Positions 43,353 to 52,278 of a stretch of DNA of 64,000 nt are shown in pieces; position 1 is the first letter of the stretch, and every line of letters begins with the position of its first letter. The notes below the pieces were generated by a model. It was not told where the DNA came from, did not search any database, and saw only the letters and a list, made by a program, of their open reading frames with translations. A program made the position numbers and the translations under genes. Origin of the DNA: 40CM-4-68-19 sp036513415 (GTDB lineage Bacteria > Myxococcota > Myxococcia > Myxococcales > 40CM-4-68-19); the NCBI GenBank assembly GCA_036513415.1, contig DATBZA010000171.1, positions 8,151 to 72,150 of the forward strand. The letters run 5' to 3'.

Positions 43353-44624
43353 TCAGGGCTTCGACAATAGATCTAGCGCCGAGAGCGTGAGGACGGTCGC
43401 GGCGGCCTTGATGGTCCGCTCCCGGTCGGGCGCGAACCCGGAGGAGTGCAGCGAAGGGAGCGGCGTGCCCGCCTTCATCGCCGCCTCGTACCTCGACGGC
43501 TCCACGGCGCCCACCCGCAGCTGCACCGACGGCACACCCGCCGCCTTCCCGAATTCGCCGAAGTCCTCCGCCACCATCTCCGGACGGATCTCCTGGACGT
43601 TCTCGGCCCCCAGTTGCTTGGCGAGGGCGGCGGCGAGTCGTTTGGTGAGCGCCGGATCGTTGTACGTCAAGTCCTGCGACTCGCTGACCTTCACCACTGG
43701 CTCCTTCGGGGCGCGCGCGGCGGCGGCCTCGGTCTTCGCCATCCGCTCGATGCCGGAGAGCAGCAGCTTGCGGACCTCCGGGTTGAAGGTGCGCAAGGTG
43801 ATCTGCAGCTTCACCTCGTCGGGAATGATGTTGTACTTCGTGCCGCCGTGGATGGAGCCGACGGTCAGGACCGCGGGCTCGAGCGGATCCTTCTCCCGGG
43901 AGATCAGCGTCTGGAAGGCGAGGACGGTGCGGGCGGCGATCACGACCGGGTCGACGGTCGTGTTCGGCTTGGCGCCGTGGCCACCGCGTCCAAAGATGGT
44001 GACGTCGATGGAATCGACGCTCGCCATCGCAGGGCCGGGGACGAAGTACACCTTCCCCGCCGGCAGATCCGAGCTGTCGTGCACCGCCACCGCGAAATCG
44101 GGCTTGGGGAAGCGCACGAAGAGCCCGTCCGCGATCATCGCCCGCGCGCCTTGCACGGTCTCCTCGCCCGGCTGGGCGATCATCAGCACCGTCCCGCGCC
44201 AGCGGTCCTTCGTGCGCGCCAGCAGCGCCGCGGCGCCCGTCCAGCCGGCCATGTGCACGTCGTGCCCGCAGGCGTGCATGACGGGGACCGTCTGTCCTTG
44301 GGGATTCACCCCGGTCGCGGTGCTCGCATACGGGAGGCCCGTCTTTTCCTCCACTGGGAGCGCGTCCAACTCGGTGCGGAGCAGGACCGTGGGACCCTTG
44401 CCGTTGCGCAGGACACCCACCACTCCGGTCCCTCCGACGCCGGCCGTCACCTCATACCCGAGCTTGCGCAGCTCTTCCGCCATTCGAGCAGAGGTGCGCT
44501 GCTCCTTCATCGACAGCTCGGGGTTCTTGTGGAGATCGAGATAGAGCGCGTCGAGCTGGGGATAGATCTGATCGAGGCCGTCCAGCGGCGACGCGGCGAG
44601 AACGAGCGCGAGGAGCGTGATCAT
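43353..44624 (-). CDS. M20-family amidohydrolase (IAA-amino acid hydrolase type), exported
   Basis: The 423-residue protein has a signal-like N-terminus (LLALVLAASPLDG), so it is probably periplasmic. It has LDLHKNPELSMKE, LLRTELDALPVEEKTG, HACGHDVHMAG with the metal-binding Cys-Gly-His, GEETVQGARAMI and HSSGFAPDRE. This is the M20D group, which hydrolyses N-acyl amino acids and related amides (hippurate hydrolase, IAA-amino acid hydrolase). The DDYRVS-like dimerisation insert begins near VDSIDVTIFGRGGHGA. Convergent with the agmatinase gene, eight bases apart. Confidence 0.9.
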   Translation of the reverse strand: MITLLALVLAASPLDGLDQIYPQLDALYLDLHKNPELSMKEQRTSARMAEELRKLGYEVTAGVGGTGVVGVLRNGKGPTVLLRTELDALPVEEKTGLPYASTATGVNPQGQTVPVMHACGHDVHMAGWTGAAALLARTKDRWRGTVLMIAQPGEETVQGARAMIADGLFVRFPKPDFAVAVHDSSDLPAGKVYFVPGPAMASVDSIDVTIFGRGGHGAKPNTTVDPVVIAARTVLAFQTLISREKDPLEPAVLTVGSIHGGTKYNIIPDEVKLQITLRTFNPEVRKLLLSGIERMAKTEAAAARAPKEPVVKVSESQDLTYNDPALTKRLAAALAKQLGAENVQEIRPEMVAEDFGEFGKAAGVPSVQLRVGAVEPSRYEAAMKAGTPLPSLHSSGFAPDRERTIKAAATVLTLSALDLLSKP

Positions 44625-44685
44625 GCGCCAACATACTCCGCTACCTCATTTGACACGACCTCCGCGGGAGGAGAAACCAGTCGGC

Positions 44686-45660
44686 ATGCTGGTCCTCGCC
44701 GCGCTCCTCCTCGCCGTTCCGCATCGGGTCTATACGAGCAACGAGGCGTCCGACGACGTCGCGGTGATCGAGGACGACGCGCTGGTCGCGCGCATTCCCG
44801 TCGGCAAGCGGCCCCGTGGCCTGAAGCTAGGCCCGGGAGGGAAGCTGTACGTCGCCGTCAGCGGCTCGCCCCGCGGCGGCCCCGGACAGCGCGACGAGGA
44901 CCTGCCGCCAGCCGACCGGGCGCAGGACGGAATCGCGGTGGTCGATCTCGCCCTCGGGAAGGTGGTCGGGCGGCTTCCGGGGGGTCCCGATCCCGAGTCG
45001 TTCGACCTGAGCCCGGACGGCAAGCTGCTCTACGTCTCCAACGAGGACGCCGCGGCGCTGAGCGTGGTCGACATCGCAGCCGGCACCGTGGTGCGCACGG
45101 TGAAGGTCGGCGCCGAGCCCGAGGGCGTCACGGTCGCGCCGGACGGGAAGGCGATCTACGTCACCAGCGAGGGGAACGACGAAGTGGACGTGATCGACGC
45201 CAGCAGCTTCACCCTGCTGGCCCGGCCGGCGGTCGCCGCTCGACCGCGGGCGGTCGCATTCACCCCGGACGGAGCGAGGGCGTTCGTCAGCGCCGAGCAG
45301 GGTGCGGCCGTCGACGTGATCGACGCGCGCACGCACCACCGGACCGGCCGCATTCCCATCGCCGGCAAGGGCGCCAAGCCCATGGGGTTGGCGATGTCGC
45401 GCGACGGGTCGCGCCTGTTCGTCTCTACCGGCCGCGGCGGCAGCGTGGTGTGCATCGATGTGAAGGCCTTGCGCGTGTTGCAGACCTTCGACGGGGTGGG
45501 TCCGCGACCCTGGGGGGTCGCGCTGAGCCCGGCTGGCGACCGGCTGTACACGGCCAATGGACCCTCCGACGACGTCTCCGTCATCGACCTCCAGAGCGGC
45601 CGCGTCCTGCGGCGCGTCGCGGCGGGCAAATCGCCTTGGGGCGTGGTCGTCGCGCCGTGA
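44686..45660 (+). CDS. Exported YVTN-type beta-propeller protein
   Basis: The ATG at 44686 follows GGAGGAG and begins a short signal peptide (MLVLAALLLAVPHRVYT); the 44617 start lacks one. The 324-residue protein has about seven blades of roughly 43 residues, each with variants of VYTSNEASDDVAVIE, P.G..L.PDGK.LYVSNE and VVDIAAGTVV. The fold is that of YVTN/PQQ-like surface-layer and quinoprotein-associated repeats. It binds proteins or cofactors in other systems; no cofactor site is visible here. Divergent from the M20 gene. Confidence 0.85.
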   Translation: MLVLAALLLAVPHRVYTSNEASDDVAVIEDDALVARIPVGKRPRGLKLGPGGKLYVAVSGSPRGGPGQRDEDLPPADRAQDGIAVVDLALGKVVGRLPGGPDPESFDLSPDGKLLYVSNEDAAALSVVDIAAGTVVRTVKVGAEPEGVTVAPDGKAIYVTSEGNDEVDVIDASSFTLLARPAVAARPRAVAFTPDGARAFVSAEQGAAVDVIDARTHHRTGRIPIAGKGAKPMGLAMSRDGSRLFVSTGRGGSVVCIDVKALRVLQTFDGVGPRPWGVALSPAGDRLYTANGPSDDVSVIDLQSGRVLRRVAAGKSPWGVVVAP

Positions 45661-45723
45661 AGCGAGTGTCGGTCCCACCCGGAAGCGGTGGTCCGGCAAG
45701 GCGTGGCGGTGTACATCTGCGCG

Positions 45724-46923
45724 ATGCCCCACTCCGCCCTGGCAGGCATTCGCGTGGTCGAGGTCGGCAACTTCATGGCGGCGCCGTTCTGCACCCTGCA
45801 GCTGGCGGACCTGGGCGCCGACGTGGTGAAGGTCGAGAATCCGGACGGCGGCGATCAGGTGCGGGCCACCGCGCCGTTCCTGCAGGGGGAATCCTCCAGC
45901 TTCATCCGGCTGAATCGCAACAAGCGCTCGCTGGCGCTGGACCTCAAGTCGGCGGGCGGGAAGGAAGCGTTCCGCCGGCTCATCCGGCGTGCCGACGTGC
46001 TGGTCGAGAACCTGCGCCCGGGGACGATGGCCGACCTCGAGCTGGACTATCCCCGCCTGTCGGAGCTCAATCCGCGGTTGGTCTATGTCGCTGCCTCCGG
46101 CTGGGGCCAGGACGGCCCGTACGCGCAGCGCCCCGGGCTGGACATCATGGCGCAAGGGATGAGCGGGCTGATGTCGATCACGGGAGAGGAGGGAGGCGAA
46201 GCTCCGGTAAAGGTCGGAGTGCCGCTCACCGATCTCACCTGTGCGCTGTACGGCGCCCTCGCCGCGCTCGCTGCCCTCCGCGTCCGGGAGCAGACTGGCC
46301 GGGGCCAGTTCATCGACGTCTGCCTGTTCGAGTCGGGAGTGTCGCTGGCGGTCTGGGAAGCGGGCCGCTTTTTCGCCACCGGGGAGGTGCCTGCACCGCT
46401 CGGTTCGGCGCACCAGACGTCCGCGCCCTACCAGGCGCTGCGTGCGTCCGACGGGTTCTTCACGCTGGGCGCGACGACGGCGCGGAACTGGGAGGCGTGC
46501 TGCGAGGTGTTCGGGCTTCCGGAGCTGAAGCAGGATCCGCGCTTCGCCAAGAACCACCTGCGCCACCAGAACCGCCGCGAGCTGATCCCCCTGATGGAAC
46601 GGGTCACCTCGGGCCGCCCGGCTCGGCACTGGGTAGAGGCGCTCGAGCGCGCAGGGGTGCCCTGCGGGCTGCTGCAGACGTACGATCAGGTGTTCAACGA
46701 TCCGCACCTCAACGCGCGCAAGTTCTTCCCCGAGGCGCCGCACGCGAAGCTGGGCCCGGTGAAGCAGATCGGATCGCCGATGCGCCTCTCGGAGACGCCG
46801 CCCCGCATGGCGCGGGCGGGGCCGCTCCTCGGCGAGCATTCGGTGGAGGTGCTGGGCGAGCTCGGGTACTCGCAGGACGAGATCGGCAAGCTCGCTGCAG
46901 CGGGCGCCATCCGGGGGCCTTGA
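45724..46923 (+). CDS. Class III CoA-transferase (CaiB/Frc/AMACR family)
   Basis: The 399-residue protein starts at the ATG at 45724, just before the family opening LAGIRVVEVGNFMAAPFC. The catalytic Asp140 is in RPGLDIMAQGMSGLMS. Other family blocks are NKRSLALDLKS, VENLRPGTMA and RGQFIDVCLFES. These enzymes move CoA between carboxylic acids through a glutamyl/aspartyl-CoA thioester, or racemise alpha-methylacyl-CoA. Its stop overlaps the enoyl-CoA hydratase start (TGATG), as in carnitine-type CaiB/CaiD pathways, so the two enzymes probably act in sequence. Confidence 0.92.
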   Translation: MPHSALAGIRVVEVGNFMAAPFCTLQLADLGADVVKVENPDGGDQVRATAPFLQGESSSFIRLNRNKRSLALDLKSAGGKEAFRRLIRRADVLVENLRPGTMADLELDYPRLSELNPRLVYVAASGWGQDGPYAQRPGLDIMAQGMSGLMSITGEEGGEAPVKVGVPLTDLTCALYGALAALAALRVREQTGRGQFIDVCLFESGVSLAVWEAGRFFATGEVPAPLGSAHQTSAPYQALRASDGFFTLGATTARNWEACCEVFGLPELKQDPRFAKNHLRHQNRRELIPLMERVTSGRPARHWVEALERAGVPCGLLQTYDQVFNDPHLNARKFFPEAPHAKLGPVKQIGSPMRLSETPPRMARAGPLLGEHSVEVLGELGYSQDEIGKLAAAGAIRGP

Positions 46924-47702
46924 TGAGCGCGGACGAGATCCTGTTCCAGATCGGGGACGACGGCATCGCCTGGTTGACCTTCAACCGGCCGGAGGCGCGC
47001 AATGCGATGACCTTCGGGATGTACAGGCGCCTCGGCGACATCTGCCGCTCGCCCGATCCGCGGATGAAGGTCCTGATCCTCCGCGGCGCCGGCGAGAAGG
47101 CGTTCGTCTCCGGCACGGACATCGCGCAATTCCGCAGCTTCAAGACGGGAAAGGACGCGCTCGACTACGAGGCCACCATGGACGGGGTCTTCGACGCGCT
47201 GGAAGACCTGCCGGTGCCCACCATCGCCGCCATCCAGGGCGCCTGCACCGGAGGGGGAGCGGGCATCGCCGCGGCATGCGATCTGCGGCTCGGCGCCCCG
47301 TCGGCGAAGTTCGGATTCCCCATCGCGCGCACGCTGGGCAACACGCTTTCGATGCGCAACCATGCGCGGCTGGCGGCGCTGATCGGAGTCGCCAGGACCA
47401 AGGACATCCTCTTCCTCGCGCGCCTGATGGATGCGGAGGAGATGCGGGCGATCGGCCTCCTCAACGAGGTCACCAGCGAAGACGGCCTGTATCCGCGCGC
47501 CACCGAGCTGGCACGCGCGCTCCTCGAGTACGCGCCGCTCACGCTTCGCGCCGCGAAGGAGGCGCTCAACCGCGTCGTGCGGCACTGGGCGCCGCCGGGA
47601 GGCGGGGACGAGTTCGTGGTGCGCAACTACACGAGTGCGGATTTTCGCGAGGGCGTGGAGTCGTTCCTCGCCAAGCGCAAGCCACGCTGGACGGGAAAGT
47701 AG
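46923..47702 (+). CDS. Enoyl-CoA hydratase/isomerase family protein
   Basis: The 259-residue crotonase-fold protein starts at the ATG overlapping the CoA-transferase stop; the frame upstream to 43446 is not coding. It has WLTFNRPEARNAM, GEKAFVSGTDIAQF (first oxyanion-hole segment) and IQGACTGGGAGIAAACDLRL (second). The usual catalytic Glu of the hydratase motif is not obvious: the segment after CDLRL reads GAPSAKFGFPIARTLG. It could be a hydratase, isomerase or lyase acting on the product of the neighbouring CoA-transferase. Confidence 0.9.
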   Translation: MSADEILFQIGDDGIAWLTFNRPEARNAMTFGMYRRLGDICRSPDPRMKVLILRGAGEKAFVSGTDIAQFRSFKTGKDALDYEATMDGVFDALEDLPVPTIAAIQGACTGGGAGIAAACDLRLGAPSAKFGFPIARTLGNTLSMRNHARLAALIGVARTKDILFLARLMDAEEMRAIGLLNEVTSEDGLYPRATELARALLEYAPLTLRAAKEALNRVVRHWAPPGGGDEFVVRNYTSADFREGVESFLAKRKPRWTGK

Positions 47703-47711
47703 GAGCGACCG

Positions 47712-48884
47712 ATGGCATTTCCAGGCGGCCGTCACTTCCTGCAGATTCCAGGGCCCACCAACGTGCCCGACCGGGTGCTGCGCGCGATCGATCGCCCGAC
47801 CATCGATCATCGGGGGCCTGCGTTCGCGAAGCTGACACGAGAAGTCCTGGCTGGCTTGCAGCGCGTCTTCCGCACCAGGCAACCGGTGGTCGTCTTTCCC
47901 GCTTCGGGCACGGGCGCGTGGGAAGCCGCGCTGGCGAACACCCTTTCCCCGGGCGACCGGGTTTTGATGTTCGAGACGGGCCACTTCGCCACGCTCTGGC
48001 AGGAAATGGCGGAACGGCTCGGGCTGTCGGTCGAGCTCGTTCCCGGGGACTGGCGGCGCGGCGTCGATCCCGCGGCCCTCGAGCAGAAGCTCCGAGCCGA
48101 CGCGCAGGGCAAGCTGCGCGCCGTCTGCGTGGTGCACAACGAGACTTCCACCGGCGTGACCACGCGCCTGCCGGAGGTGAGGGCGGCGATGGACCGCGCC
48201 GGCCATCCCGCACTCCTGCTGGTGGATACCATCTCCTCGCTGGCGTCGATGGATTACCGTCACGACGAGTGGAAGGTGGACGTGACGGTGGCGGGTTCGC
48301 AGAAGGGCCTCATGCTGCCGCCGGGGCTCTCCTTCAACGCCGTCTCGGAGAAAGCGCTGGCGGCGTCGCGCAATGCCGGGCTGCGGCGGTCCTACTGGGA
48401 CTGGGCGCCGATGCTCCGCGCCAACGAGAGCGGCTTCTTCCCCTATACTCCGGCGACGAATCTCCTCTACGGGCTGCGGGAGTCCCTGGCCATGCTGGAG
48501 GAGGAGGGTCTCGAGAACGTCTTCCAAAGGCATGCCCGCCATGGCGAGGCCACCCGGCGCGCGGTCCGCGCCTGGGGCCTGGAGCTGAACTGCGCGGACG
48601 AACGCGAGTACTCGGCCTCGCTGACCGCAATCCTTCTGCCTGCAGGTCACGATTCGGACCGCCTGCGCGCCCTCATCCTCGACCGGTTCGACATGTCCTT
48701 GGGCCAGGGCCTGGGCAAGCTGAAAGGCAAGCTCTTCCGGATCGGCCATCTGGGCGCGTTCAATGACCTCACGCTCTGCGGCGCGCTCGCGGGGGTGGAG
48801 ATGGGTCTGGCGCTCGCCGGCGTCCCGCACCGGGCTGGAGGCGTGGCTACTGCGATGGAGCACCTGGCCGCGACGGTGAAGTAG
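47712..48884 (+). CDS. Class V aminotransferase (serine/alanine-glyoxylate type)
   Basis: The 390-residue PLP enzyme has the AGT opening PGPTNVPDRVLRAIDRPTIDHRGPAF, the PLP-phosphate loop ASGTGAWEAAL, HNETSTGVT, the PLP-ring Asp in LLVDTISSLASM and the Schiff-base Lys198 in GSQKGLMLPPGL. Relatives convert glyoxylate to glycine using serine or alanine, as in the serine cycle and photorespiration. It starts nine bases after the enoyl-CoA hydratase stop and is likely in the same operon. Confidence 0.93.
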   Translation: MAFPGGRHFLQIPGPTNVPDRVLRAIDRPTIDHRGPAFAKLTREVLAGLQRVFRTRQPVVVFPASGTGAWEAALANTLSPGDRVLMFETGHFATLWQEMAERLGLSVELVPGDWRRGVDPAALEQKLRADAQGKLRAVCVVHNETSTGVTTRLPEVRAAMDRAGHPALLLVDTISSLASMDYRHDEWKVDVTVAGSQKGLMLPPGLSFNAVSEKALAASRNAGLRRSYWDWAPMLRANESGFFPYTPATNLLYGLRESLAMLEEEGLENVFQRHARHGEATRRAVRAWGLELNCADEREYSASLTAILLPAGHDSDRLRALILDRFDMSLGQGLGKLKGKLFRIGHLGAFNDLTLCGALAGVEMGLALAGVPHRAGGVATAMEHLAATVK

Positions 48885-48997
48885 GGCAACAGAGGATTGC
48901 GCCGCCGGAGCTGCGACGGCGCCCCCCAAGCGCGGCAGACACACGCCTTGCCGCCGCACCCCCGCACCGTCGTATTCGAGAGAGCGGGAGTCAGGCC

Positions 48998-49189
48998 ATG
49001 AGCAACACCAATCTGCCCCGCGTTCCGGTGCCGAAGCCGCGCTCGCCACTCTTCGTAACCGGGCGGGCGCTTCTGATCGCAGCCGTCCTGATTGCCGGCG
49101 CCGTGCTCGGCCTCCGCGCGACATCGCGGCCGGCGTCGCCGGTGGACCTGGCCGACGAGATTGCCGCCAAGCGGGCCGCGAGACGGTAG
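48998..49189 (+). CDS. Small single-pass membrane protein
   Basis: A 63-residue frame with GGGAG upstream of the ATG. A proline-rich N-terminus (LPRVPVPKPRSPL) precedes one membrane helix (about 22-40) and a charged end, DEIAAKRAARR. The positive-inside rule is ambiguous. It is convergent with the DUF336 gene, two bases between stops. Not recognised; it could be a small subunit of an unknown complex. Confidence 0.5.
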   Translation: MSNTNLPRVPVPKPRSPLFVTGRALLIAAVLIAGAVLGLRATSRPASPVDLADEIAAKRAARR

Positions 49190-49191
49190 CT

Positions 49192-49599
49192 TCACACGGC
49201 GATCGCGCGCAGCCCCGCCTCGGCGCAGTCGAGGTCCTGCTCCGACTTCGCGCCGCTCACGCCGACGGCGCCCAGGACGGCGTCCTTTCGCCGGATCAGG
49301 GCCGAGCCGAGCCCGGGCATGATGGGCACGCGGACCATCCGGGCGACGGCCTCGAAGAAGGCGGGGCGATCCTGGGCAACTTGCGCGAGCGAAGCGCCGT
49401 CGCGGTGCCAGAGCGCCGCGCCGCACGCCTTCCCCTCGGCGATCTGTGCGGACAGCGGCGCCGCGCCGTCCATGCGCGCCAGCGCGAGGAGGAGGCCGCC
49501 TTCGTCCACGACGGCGACAGTCACCCGGACCCCGATCTGCGCAGCGCGGGCCTGCGCCGCCTCGATCAGGCGGCGGCACTCTTCGGCGGACAGCGGCAT
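49192..49599 (-). CDS. GlcG/HbpS-family (DUF336) protein
   Basis: The 135-residue cytoplasmic protein has the family pattern: an N-terminal helix with CRRLIEAAQARAAQIGV, VAVVDEGGLLLALARMDGA, AEGKACGAA and a C-terminal VGAVGVSGAKSEQDLDCAEAG. HbpS binds haem and degrades it in Streptomyces; GlcG is encoded with glycolate oxidase. Which of these applies is unclear. Possible links are to the cytochrome-rich lifestyle or to glyoxylate metabolism suggested by the neighbouring aminotransferase gene. Confidence 0.85.
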   Translation of the reverse strand: MPLSAEECRRLIEAAQARAAQIGVRVTVAVVDEGGLLLALARMDGAAPLSAQIAEGKACGAALWHRDGASLAQVAQDRPAFFEAVARMVRVPIMPGLGSALIRRKDAVLGAVGVSGAKSEQDLDCAEAGLRAIAV

Positions 49600-49775
49600 C
49601 TCTCGCCTCCCGGTAGTTTGGCTGAGGGAATCTTACCGGATCCCGCGGGACTGCGTTCGAGCCACTGGGACCGTGGGACGAGGTGCGAGCCCGAGGCCTA
49701 GCGATCCCACCCCGCCAGGTGATTCATTTTTCGAGCTGCGCGGCAAATTCGCCGTGCGTGGATGACGGGGGCGCC

Positions 49776-49931
49776 GTGCTGAGTGTGCTGGAAGTCGCCG
49801 GATGCGCGTTCGTCGGGTTCCTGTACTTCGCCATTCTCGCGACCGCCGTGACGCGGAAGACCCGGCGGAACCCGGGGCAGCCGGCGCATCCCGAGAGCGA
49901 ACCACGGTCGGGCCTCGATCGCGTCGCGTAG
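49776..49931 (+). CDS. Possible small membrane protein
   Basis: A GTG at 49776 with GGGGG close upstream opens a 51-residue frame with one strong membrane helix (VLEVAGCAFVGFLYFAILATAV) and a basic, then polar tail. The same frame extends to 49683 but the extra part looks non-coding. Small and without a recognised family, so it may not be real. Confidence 0.35.
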   Translation: MLSVLEVAGCAFVGFLYFAILATAVTRKTRRNPGQPAHPESEPRSGLDRVA

Positions 49932-50048
49932 CGAGAGCGTGCGCTCGCCCCCTCGGAGCCGTGCCCGAATGCCGCAGGGCGTCAGGCGGTGACCAACCCG
50001 TGACGCCGCAGGGGCTTAATGAGCTCCGAGTCAAGGAGGCTCAGCCAA

Positions 50049-50816
50049 ATGCTGTACGTGTTCTTTGTGGGGCACTGGCTCGCGAGCGTGTTCTTTCAGA
50101 GCTTTTTCCACCACCGGTATGCCGCGCACAAGATGTTCACCATGAAGCCGGGCGCGGAGCGCCGTCTGCACCTGCTCGCCTACCTCGTGCAGGGCGCCTC
50201 CTATCTGTCGCCGCGCGGATACGCCATCCTCCACCGGCAACACCACGCGTTCTCCGATACAGAGCGCGATCCGCACTCCCCCCGCTACTTCCGCGACGCG
50301 CTGCGGATGATGCTGCACACCAAGCATCGCTACGACGCCTATGCCTACCGGCGAGAAGAGCCGGAACCGCGCTTCGCCGGCGGATACCCGGAGTGGAAGC
50401 TCATCGACGAGACCCTCGGCCAGTCCTGGGCGATGCGCGTGGGCTGGGGCGCGCTCTACTCCGTGCCCTACTTCTTCCTCGCGACGCACTGGTGGCAGTG
50501 GGCGCTCTTGCCTCTGCAGTGGGTGATGGGTCCAATCCACGGCGCCATCGTCAACTGGTGCGGCCACAAGTATGGCTACCGCAGCTTCGACAACGGCGAC
50601 CAGTCTCGCAACACGTTGCCTTTCGACGTGGTGACGATGGGCGAGCTCTTCCAGAACAACCATCACAAGTACCCGATGAGCCCCAACTTCGCGGCCCGCC
50701 GGTTCGAGATCGATCCCACCTGGCAGGTGATGCGCCTGCTCGCCAGGTTTCGAGTGATCGAGATCGCGACGCCCCAGCGCGCCGTCTACCCGCAGTTGCG
50801 GGAAGCCGCCGCCTGA
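50049..50816 (+). CDS. Membrane fatty acid desaturase
   Basis: The ATG at 50049 is preceded by AAGGAGG; 255 residues. The three His boxes of acyl desaturases are present: HHRYAAH (21-27), HRQHH (62-66) and NNHHKYP near residue 205. Hydrophobic helices lie at about 1-20, 42-60, 130-150 and 155-175. The di-iron enzyme introduces a double bond in an acyl-CoA or lipid-bound chain, using electrons from ferredoxin or cytochrome b5. At 255 residues it is on the short side for the stearoyl-CoA desaturase type. Confidence 0.9.
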   Translation: MLYVFFVGHWLASVFFQSFFHHRYAAHKMFTMKPGAERRLHLLAYLVQGASYLSPRGYAILHRQHHAFSDTERDPHSPRYFRDALRMMLHTKHRYDAYAYRREEPEPRFAGGYPEWKLIDETLGQSWAMRVGWGALYSVPYFFLATHWWQWALLPLQWVMGPIHGAIVNWCGHKYGYRSFDNGDQSRNTLPFDVVTMGELFQNNHHKYPMSPNFAARRFEIDPTWQVMRLLARFRVIEIATPQRAVYPQLREAAA

Positions 50817-50905
50817 CCGGGTAGAGCGAGCGCCGAGTCGTCGGTTGCGTTTCCGACGGTCCGTCCCCACCTTTGTCCGCCATCCAACAGACAATGGAGA
50901 CGATC

Positions 50906-51283
50906 ATGCGGCGGATTCTTCTTTCGATTTCCGGGCTCATGCTCGCTTGTGCCACGAGCTCACCGAACCAGAACCAGATGAGCGAGACCCAGAGGGCCCA
51001 GAAGGACGCTCAACAGCATTATCAGGACGCGGTCAATTCCCAGAAGCACGCCTCGGATGAGCAACAGAAGGCCGAGCAGGCGCAGCAAGACGTATACACC
51101 GCTCAGAAGTCGTTGGCGGATGCGCAGTCGAGGCTCAAGAGCCAGCGAGCCAAGGCGGCCCAGGCGCAGCGTGATGCCGGGGAGGCGGGTCGCGACTCGC
51201 AGGAGAGTTCCGCGAAGAGCCAGGTCGACGCCATGCAACTCCAGGCGGGTGAGCCCTCGGGCAGCGCCACCCCTGCGCGATAA
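50906..51283 (+). CDS. Coiled-coil lipoprotein
   Basis: The ATG at 50906 with GGAGAC upstream begins a lipoprotein signal with LMLAC (Cys15). The mature 111 residues are almost all polar, rich in Gln, Lys, Ser and Ala, and predict one long coiled coil (about 30-105) with heptad-like QQKAEQAQQDVYTAQK. There is no catalytic motif. It may be a Lpp-like or adaptor lipoprotein in the envelope. Base use matches the neighbourhood. Confidence 0.75.
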   Translation: MRRILLSISGLMLACATSSPNQNQMSETQRAQKDAQQHYQDAVNSQKHASDEQQKAEQAQQDVYTAQKSLADAQSRLKSQRAKAAQAQRDAGEAGRDSQESSAKSQVDAMQLQAGEPSGSATPAR

Positions 51284-51299
51284 CGTTACCTGAAAGAGA

Positions 51300-51569
51300 T
51301 CACCGCAAGGGGCTGGTCCGCTTCAGATCAGTGGCATTCTTCGCGCCTTCCGTGATCGGCCCATGTCGAACGGGCACGACCGATGGGTTTCCACCGACGC
51401 CAGCCTCGTCTGTGACCGGCTGGGCGACGTCCTTGACCAGCGCCTGGAAGTCGCGTCCAGCAAGCCCCGGCTGTGCGTGCGCGAACCACGCTGCGGCGTC
51501 GGCCGCGGTTGCGGCGAGGCAATGGAAATACAGGGTGTCTCCATACCTTCGTACTCCGAATTCACGCAT
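51300..51569 (-). CDS. Small hypothetical protein
   Basis: An 89-residue frame with AAAGAGGAC just before the ATG. It opens MREFGVRRYGDTLYFHC, has an Ala-rich helix (ATAADAAAWFAHAQPG) and a polar C-terminus. It lacks a signal or membrane segment. Not recognised. It is convergent with the coiled-coil lipoprotein gene, 16 bases apart. Confidence 0.45.
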   Translation of the reverse strand: MREFGVRRYGDTLYFHCLAATAADAAAWFAHAQPGLAGRDFQALVKDVAQPVTDEAGVGGNPSVVPVRHGPITEGAKNATDLKRTSPLR

Positions 51570-51726
51570 GGGTCCTCTTTGCCCGCCTGCTGCGGGCGTG
51601 TGACAACCTGTGCATCTTCCAAGCTTGCCGCCGCACGAACGCGCAGAAAGAACGAGCGAGCCCTCGATCGTTCCGACCTCCGTTCAAGCATGCGCTTGCC
51701 ATTCGCCCGCCCGCGTTTCATGCGGG

Positions 51727-52128
51727 TCAGCGATCGGGCACCGGATGCTGCTGGGGGAGGCCGCTGTTGCGGATGAAGTCGGCCACCCGCTGCGACAGCG
51801 CCAGGGTTCCGGCTAGCGCATCGACGTCGGTACCGACCGCCTCGTCCACGAACCAGCCATCGCTCCGCAGCGTCGCGACCAAGGCGCGATCCTCGTGGGT
51901 CAGCACGGCCTCGAGCTGACCCTTGTACGGCTCATGGTCGACCACGTTGAACCCGCGCGCCGCCAGCGCCCGGGCGAACGCTGCTCGCTCCGAGGGGTCC
52001 GCGGCCTTGACCGTCAGCTCGTAGAACGCGAGCTCCGCCCGGGTCGGGGGGTGCTCGGCGGGCCGCGGAGGCCAGTGGCCCTGCGGCGCGCAGGCAAGCC
52101 ATGCGACCAGCGCCCACACGCGGAACAT
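51727..52128 (-). CDS. Small lipoprotein, RNase E inhibitor-like fold possible
   Basis: The ATG at 52128 begins a lipoprotein signal with WLAC (Cys13); a longer start at 52242 lies over the upstream gap. The 133-residue protein has a compact alpha/beta domain after a Pro-rich linker: LAFYELTVKAADPSERAAFARALAARGFNVVDH, then VLTHEDRALVATLRSDGWFVDEAVG. This helix-strand pattern resembles ribonuclease E inhibitor RraB-like or SPOR-like folds, but I cannot confirm a family. It is probably an envelope protein. Confidence 0.6.
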   Translation of the reverse strand: MFRVWALVAWLACAPQGHWPPRPAEHPPTRAELAFYELTVKAADPSERAAFARALAARGFNVVDHEPYKGQLEAVLTHEDRALVATLRSDGWFVDEAVGTDVDALAGTLALSQRVADFIRNSGLPQQHPVPDR

Positions 52129-52278
52129 GCCCGCTGCTTGCTCCTGGCGGGTGCCTTCGTCAATCCGGTCTCGAGCGGACCGGGTGGTTCCCGCTGCTCC
52201 GCCGCGCCTATCCACGGCAAATTGGGGTAGATTCGATGCCAATCGGCACTACCCGGCACTTGCTGCAAGGGAGAGCGG

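Noticed and set aside
43446..46922. Plus-strand frame of 1418 codons running to 47702
   Set aside because: Only its last 260 codons are a gene (enoyl-CoA hydratase from 46923); the rest is opposite the M20 gene or out of frame with the propeller and CoA-transferase genes.
46686..49124. Minus-strand frame of 812 codons
   Set aside because: It is opposite three enzymes with intact motifs and has His/Arg-rich composition typical of antisense frames in GC-rich DNA.
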